From Pigoraptor vietnamica (lineage: Eukaryota; Opisthokonta; Filasterea): a DNA stretch of 13,745 bases. The notes beneath the pieces were generated by a model. It ran no database searches, was not told the DNA's origin, and saw only the letters and a program-made list of their open reading frames with translations. The position numbers were made by a program, and so were the translations under genes. This document shows, piece after piece, positions 10,130 to 13,745 of the stretch (positions are counted from its first letter, which is position 1; every line of letters begins with the position of its first letter). The stretch is taken from positions 1-13,745 of the forward strand of contig CALSCQ010002090.1 of NCBI GenBank assembly GCA_943704525.1. The letters run 5' to 3'.

Positions 10130-10325
10130 TCTCCAGTACGTGTACGCCGCGAAATAACGGGAATATGCTTCACGGCGTGAGCCATCCGCCAACTTCTTCG
10201 ACAAGCGACGGAGACAGCCGTGAGCTGGATCGTGTTACCCTGTCCGGATTGTCCAATCACACGTTGCTTGCCACCAGCTCACACGCATCCATCTATCATC
10301 AGATTACTGTCGTTTCATTCCAGTC

Positions 10326-11744
10326 TCAGTGGTGTGCCAGCAGCATCGGTGCCGCCACAGCGTCCCGCGCCTCCTTGCCCTTGAGGATCTCCACGATGGA
10401 GAGCGCAAACTCGAAAGACGTCCCAGGGCCACGGCTGCACGAACGTGGGCGTACGAGCGTGAGTCCAATGGAAACACAGAGAAGAGAAGAAGACCCCACA
10501 AGCAAACGACCCACGGCACTCCCCACCATACCTTGTCACAATCTTTCCGTCGCGCACGACACGGTTCTCCGAGTAGTTGTAATCGGCCGACAGCGCCTCC
10601 TTGAACGCAGGGTACGACGTGATCGTCTTGCCCGTCGCAATTCCGTGTGCCATGAGTGCCTTGGGCGCTGTTATAGGTGATAGTGTAACAAGTGTGAATG
10701 ACAGGAAATGCGTGACTCCTGATGCTGTGTAACGGGAATGTTGACATACTGAACAGCAGCAAGACATATGATCTTTCCACACACCGAAGTTTGCGCTGCA
10801 AAAGGCAGAAATGCGTTCGCACGCAACAAGTTCACGACAGCAAGTGCCAATGTTATGCGACGTCTTTTATCCGCACCTGCGCAAATGGCGCCGACGTAAC
10901 GGTCGCGCTCCACTTGATCCCTGAGGAGCTCCTTCACCTTCTCCGACTGGGTTGCGGTCAGTACGAATTGCACACGCACGCACGCGACGAATGAAATGAG
11001 ATCTCGCGCCAGGCGAATGTGTGCGAGACGAGAGTGGAGTTCAGTGTGCAGTTTCCCAGAAGCCCGCTTTCAGTGTGAGCCCAAACGACCCATTGTCGAA
11101 CATGATGGGAATAGGCTCGGAGGAGTAGAGACTTCGCGCTCACAGCCACTGCACTAGCACAGAGTTCGGACCACAAAAGGAGTGTGTTGTTACCTGAGCA
11201 AGGTTGTCTGCGCCCTTTGCGCCGCCAGGGAGTATCACAATGTCGAACGGCGCCTGCAAGAGCAATCGGAGTGGTGAGTGGGAACGACGACACAGGCCAT
11301 CGACGTGCTTTTGGCTCGCAAACGACGTGCACAGAGATTCACTCACGATGCCCTTTGGTGTGGAAAAGTGCGGAAAAAGACGACAGGCGCGAGTCGCGCA
11401 CAGAGTCGCTGCAATTACCTTTCCCTTGGCGTCATCGAGACTGCCGTCGGGCTTGATAACCACGCGACGGCTACACACCACCTCTTGCGGACCCGCAATT
11501 CCGGCGAGAAAGGTGTCAATCTGAAAGCGAGAGCCCTCAGTATGCTTAAATACGCACGGCACTCGCAAAGAAGGGGTGCAGTACGCATCAGATGCCAACT
11601 CCGCGTTCTCGCCATCAGGGCTGGTTGTATCGTCGCAATGTACTGAACTGCGGAACTCACCTCGGCCCGTCGGAGGACGTCGACGACAATAACCGTCTCC
11701 ATTTCCTCGGCGCCTTCCGCCAGCAACACGAGTGCGCTCGGCAT
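10326..11744 (-). CDS. PARK7: DJ-1/PARK7 family protein, complete, 6 exons, 186 aa
   Basis: Exons (minus): 11744-11661, 11520-11419, 11253-11194, 10946-10877, 10667-10532 and 10434-10326. They total 561 nt, with every phase closing on a TGA. The protein starts [18 protein letters not shown] and contains [18 protein letters not shown], the nucleophile elbow VGAICA (Cys about 104, equivalent to human Cys106) and YTYSENR-like [20 protein letters not shown], then [18 protein letters not shown] near the end. Glu16 corresponds to human Glu18, which tunes the cysteine. Length and alignment match human DJ-1 (189 aa) throughout, so it is intact. The family acts in oxidative-stress protection, glyoxalase/deglycase-type chemistry and chaperoning, mostly in the cytosol and mitochondria. 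Two differences: the residue after Cys-Ala is Ala, as in bacterial YajL, rather than Gly, and the position of human His126 is Tyr (ITSYP). The two smallest exons are 60 and 70 nt. Confidence 0.95.
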
Positions 11745-12313
11745 GCTTTTGCAAACCCACACTTGGCAAGTGTCCTGCACGGATCTCAATCAGTCCGTTT
11801 CAATTTGATTCCACTTGCAAATACCAAACACATGCAACTGACCTTATGCTATAGAGTACCCGTGTGCGCCTTGCTATGGCACCGAGACAGAACATAAGTG
11901 AAACTGTGATTGTCTTTGAAACAACTTCGACAGTTTCGCCGGCTCTTTTATTGGAAGGTGTCTCAGCCAAGGGCTCTAAGAGCCCTTGGTCTCAGCTGGG
12001 CCGGTGGGTGTAACAGAGACCGACATCAGTAACATCTTTCGAACGAGTTCTCGGTCGGAATCTGTTTCCATGGTGATACCAGTTGCGATTAGACGAGTGT
12101 GTACTCTTCACCGGCAAAGAGATTCTCCAAACTGCCAACACGTTTTCAGTGCGTATTATAACGGCATCGCGGTCGAATAACTGCGGAAGGAGACGCTGCG
12201 TCTTGCCGTGGTCGACTGAGAGGGCGGCGGTGCTTGTCGTGGCCGTGCTGGCCGTCGCTTTGACCCGTCGAGCTATTCTCTGCAAACTGCGCGCTGCGGG
12301 CGATACCGTGCGA
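11745..12313. promoter_or_regulatory. Divergent intergenic region between DJ-1 and the coiled-coil gene
   Basis: The 569 bp between the two ATGs points transcription outward in both directions, so it should hold both promoters and 5' UTRs. On the minus strand, CCAATAAAAG at 11954-11945 resembles a CCAAT or TATA-like element about 200 bp upstream of the DJ-1 ATG. A strong palindrome lies at 11967-11989. The frame upstream of 12314 stays open from at least 12083 but has no ATG, so it is treated as 5' UTR. Confidence 0.5.
11967..11989. repeat. Perfect 11-bp-arm inverted repeat with 1-nt centre
   Basis: Arms CCAAGGGCTCT and AGAGCCCTTGG surround a single A at 11978. The related hexamer GGCTCT occurs nearby at 11941-11946. 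It sits between the divergent DJ-1 and coiled-coil genes. It could be a dimeric transcription-factor site or a cruciform or hairpin. Function is unknown. Confidence 0.85.
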
Positions 12314-13416
12314 ATGGAGCGGTCGCCCCGGCAGTCGCAGGGGCACATTCGCTCGGATGGTCGCGGCACTGCAACACACTCGACGGCGTCGCTCGCAGCG
12401 AGCACGCAGACGCTGATGTTGGCGCCGGGGACGTCGGGGGGTCGCGCGGTGAGTCCGTCTGGGTACGCCGACCGGACGGGCTCAAAGACGCCGACGAGCG
12501 CGTTTGGGTTTGGACCGTCGTCCTCGCAACAACGACAGACACACCAGCAGATCACGCGGGAGAATGAGCACCTCGTGCTGACGCTCCACGCGGCGCTGAA
12601 GAGGAACGAGCAGCTGGAGGAGGATGTGGCACGAAAGCAGGAGACGATTGACTCGCTGACGGGTGTGTGAGCCCCTCTCTCTCGCACACACTCTCACTCT
12701 GATTTCCACGCAGTATTGGTTTTGTTTCCAATTCTCCGGTTATTGTGGTTCTACATTCATTCCCATCTCACCTTCCCTCCTCGTAATCTTTTTCCTCAAC
12801 AGAGACGGTGCACATCGGCATCAAAAAGCTCCTCCTCTACAAAAACAAGTCGGAGATGATGGAGAGGGAAGCGCGGCGGTACAAGAAAAAGTACGAGTCG
12901 TGGCACGCAAAGGCCCTCTCGCTTCAGGCCGACGCCGTGTCCGAAGACGAGGCCGCCGATTTCGTCGCGAGGAAAGAGATGTCGTCGTGGTTGGCGCACA
13001 GCCGCGATCCGGGCGCCGCAGTGATCGAGCTCACTTCGAAGATCCAAGTGCTGCTGTCGGAAGCCGACAAGCTCCGCGAGGAGAAGAGGGAGGTGGAGAA
13101 GGCCAACAAGAGGTTACAGCGGCGGTTGGACGAGCTGGAGGAAGAGGCGACACAAATGAGCGAGCGGTTGAGGGCGGATCGCGCGAGTCGCGAGACGCTC
13201 GAGAAGGTGCGGAAACGGACGCGCGAGCTGGAGGAGAACCTCCGCGCCGTCGCCGCCGAGAAGGTGAAGCTGCAGCAGCAGTCGCGAAAGGCGCGCGAGC
13301 TCAAGGTGTGGGAGCGATTGCACAAGCAATGGGTCCCGGGCGGAGCGTCGCAGCCGCCGCAACAACAACCAGCGCCCGCGCAGCAGAGCGGGGCACAGGG
13401 AGAGGACGACTTGTAG
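12314..13416 (+). CDS. Two-exon coiled-coil protein, 320 aa, family not recognised
   Basis: Exons: 12314-12662 and 12803-13416. Donor GTGTGT follows ACG G, acceptor is CCTCAACAG, and the phase-1 join reads SLT-E-TVHIGIKK. The total is 963 nt, including TAG. The ATG is the first in the open frame. Residues 1-75 are Ser/Thr/Gly/Gln-rich and probably disordered. From RENEHLVLTLHAALKRNEQL (about 82-101) through KKLLLYKNKSEMMEREARRY runs a first heptad-like helix. A second long, highly charged Glu/Arg/Lys helix (about 185-285) has Leu/Val/Ile at heptad spacing. The tail is Gln/Pro-rich with acidic GEDDL at the end. There is no signal peptide, membrane segment or catalytic motif. A structural role (cytoskeleton, centrosome or cilium scaffold) is a guess. 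It is divergent from DJ-1. Confidence 0.82.
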
Positions 13417-13745
13417 CCCTGCGATTCTGCGTGCACTGCGATGTATGCGCCTTTCACGTCATCCTGGTGGTGACGTTGCTGTGCGTGCAATCGGTGTACG
13501 TTCGCGCTGCGCGCTTCGCCGCGTTCGTCTGCTTTCTCTTGCCGCTCACTCTATTCGCGCGCGACGCACGCACACACACACACACACATGGTCGTTTTTA
13601 GAGGCCTTTGCTGCTTGCGCCGAACCGCACAGTCGTGAGGGACTTCTGTGCTGGTGACTAATTAAGGCAGGGCCAACACGCGAGCATCCCCGTCGTGTCA
13701 AATATGTTTGGGAGTGTCGGTTGTTGTTGTTGTTGGGGAGGGGGG
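13417..13745. other. 3' flank of the coiled-coil gene, no gene seen
   Basis: Contains a CA8 run at 13571-13586, a TAATTAA at about 13660, a GTT repeat at 13720-13735 and a terminal G-rich run. No AATAAA was found on the plus strand. It presumably includes the 3' UTR. The open frames here are short, low in complexity and without homology. Confidence 0.5.
13720..13735. repeat. GTT trinucleotide repeat (5 units) leading into a G-rich edge
   Basis: GTT is repeated five times and followed by GGGGAGGGGGG at the window end. It is simple sequence in the 3' flank of the coiled-coil gene. Confidence 0.85.

Noticed and set aside
10231-10246. GGGTAAC-like sequence upstream of the AttH-like gene resembling the 18-bp repeated element
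   Set aside because: Only about seven bases match, and the sequence also fits an intron branch site in the alternative 5' model, so a shared promoter motif is not supported.
12083-12313. Hydrophobic stretch in frame upstream of the coiled-coil ATG (AAVLVVAVLAVAL), possible signal or membrane segment
   Set aside because: There is no in-frame ATG upstream of 12314 in this open stretch and no convincing splice acceptor, so it is treated as 5' UTR.

Overview
This window looks like nuclear DNA of a GC-rich, intron-rich eukaryote, probably a unicellular one. Genes are split by GT-AG introns of about 100-250 bp that are full of CA/TG and CT-rich simple sequence. No bacterial operon signals, rRNA, tRNA, transposase or CRISPR array were seen. 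I cannot name the organism. Both window edges run into G-rich low-complexity sequence, so this may be a whole contig of a fragmented assembly.

Layout from left to right: (1) 99-3219, minus strand, the 5' part of a secreted protein built of GG-x(~25) right-handed beta-helix repeats (polymorphic-outer-membrane-protein-like), continuing off the left edge. (2) 3220-4094, intergenic, with two copies of an 18-bp element 360 bp apart, each containing a GTGA-N-TCAC-type dyad. (3) 4095-8333, minus, a 10-exon, 928-aa protein of the phosphoenolpyruvate-synthase-like / rifampicin-phosphotransferase-like family (ATP-grasp, helical middle, C-terminal swivelling phosphohistidine domain, no PEP-binding barrel). 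(4) 8532-10129, minus, an AttH/DUF7064-like lipocalin-type protein in at least three exons. From memory, this is the domain fused to the N-terminus of the PEP-synthase-like protein in animals; here the two sit next to each other as apparently separate genes. (5) 10326-11744, minus, a complete six-exon DJ-1/PARK7 gene encoding 186 aa. (6) 11745-12313, a divergent intergenic region with an 11-bp-arm palindrome. (7) 12314-13416, plus, a two-exon, 320-aa coiled-coil protein that I do not recognise. (8) 13417-13745, 3' flank with a short CA repeat and a GTT repeat.

Exon joins were found by reading frame, splice dinucleotides, intron phase and homology pattern. For DJ-1, the PEP-synthase-like gene and the coiled-coil gene the phases close exactly. 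For the beta-helix gene the 26-28-residue repeat spacing picked the splice sites. The AttH-like and PEP-synthase-like products may act on the same unknown substrate. DJ-1 is an independent stress or deglycase/chaperone-type gene. No link between the beta-helix gene or coiled-coil gene and the rest is evident.
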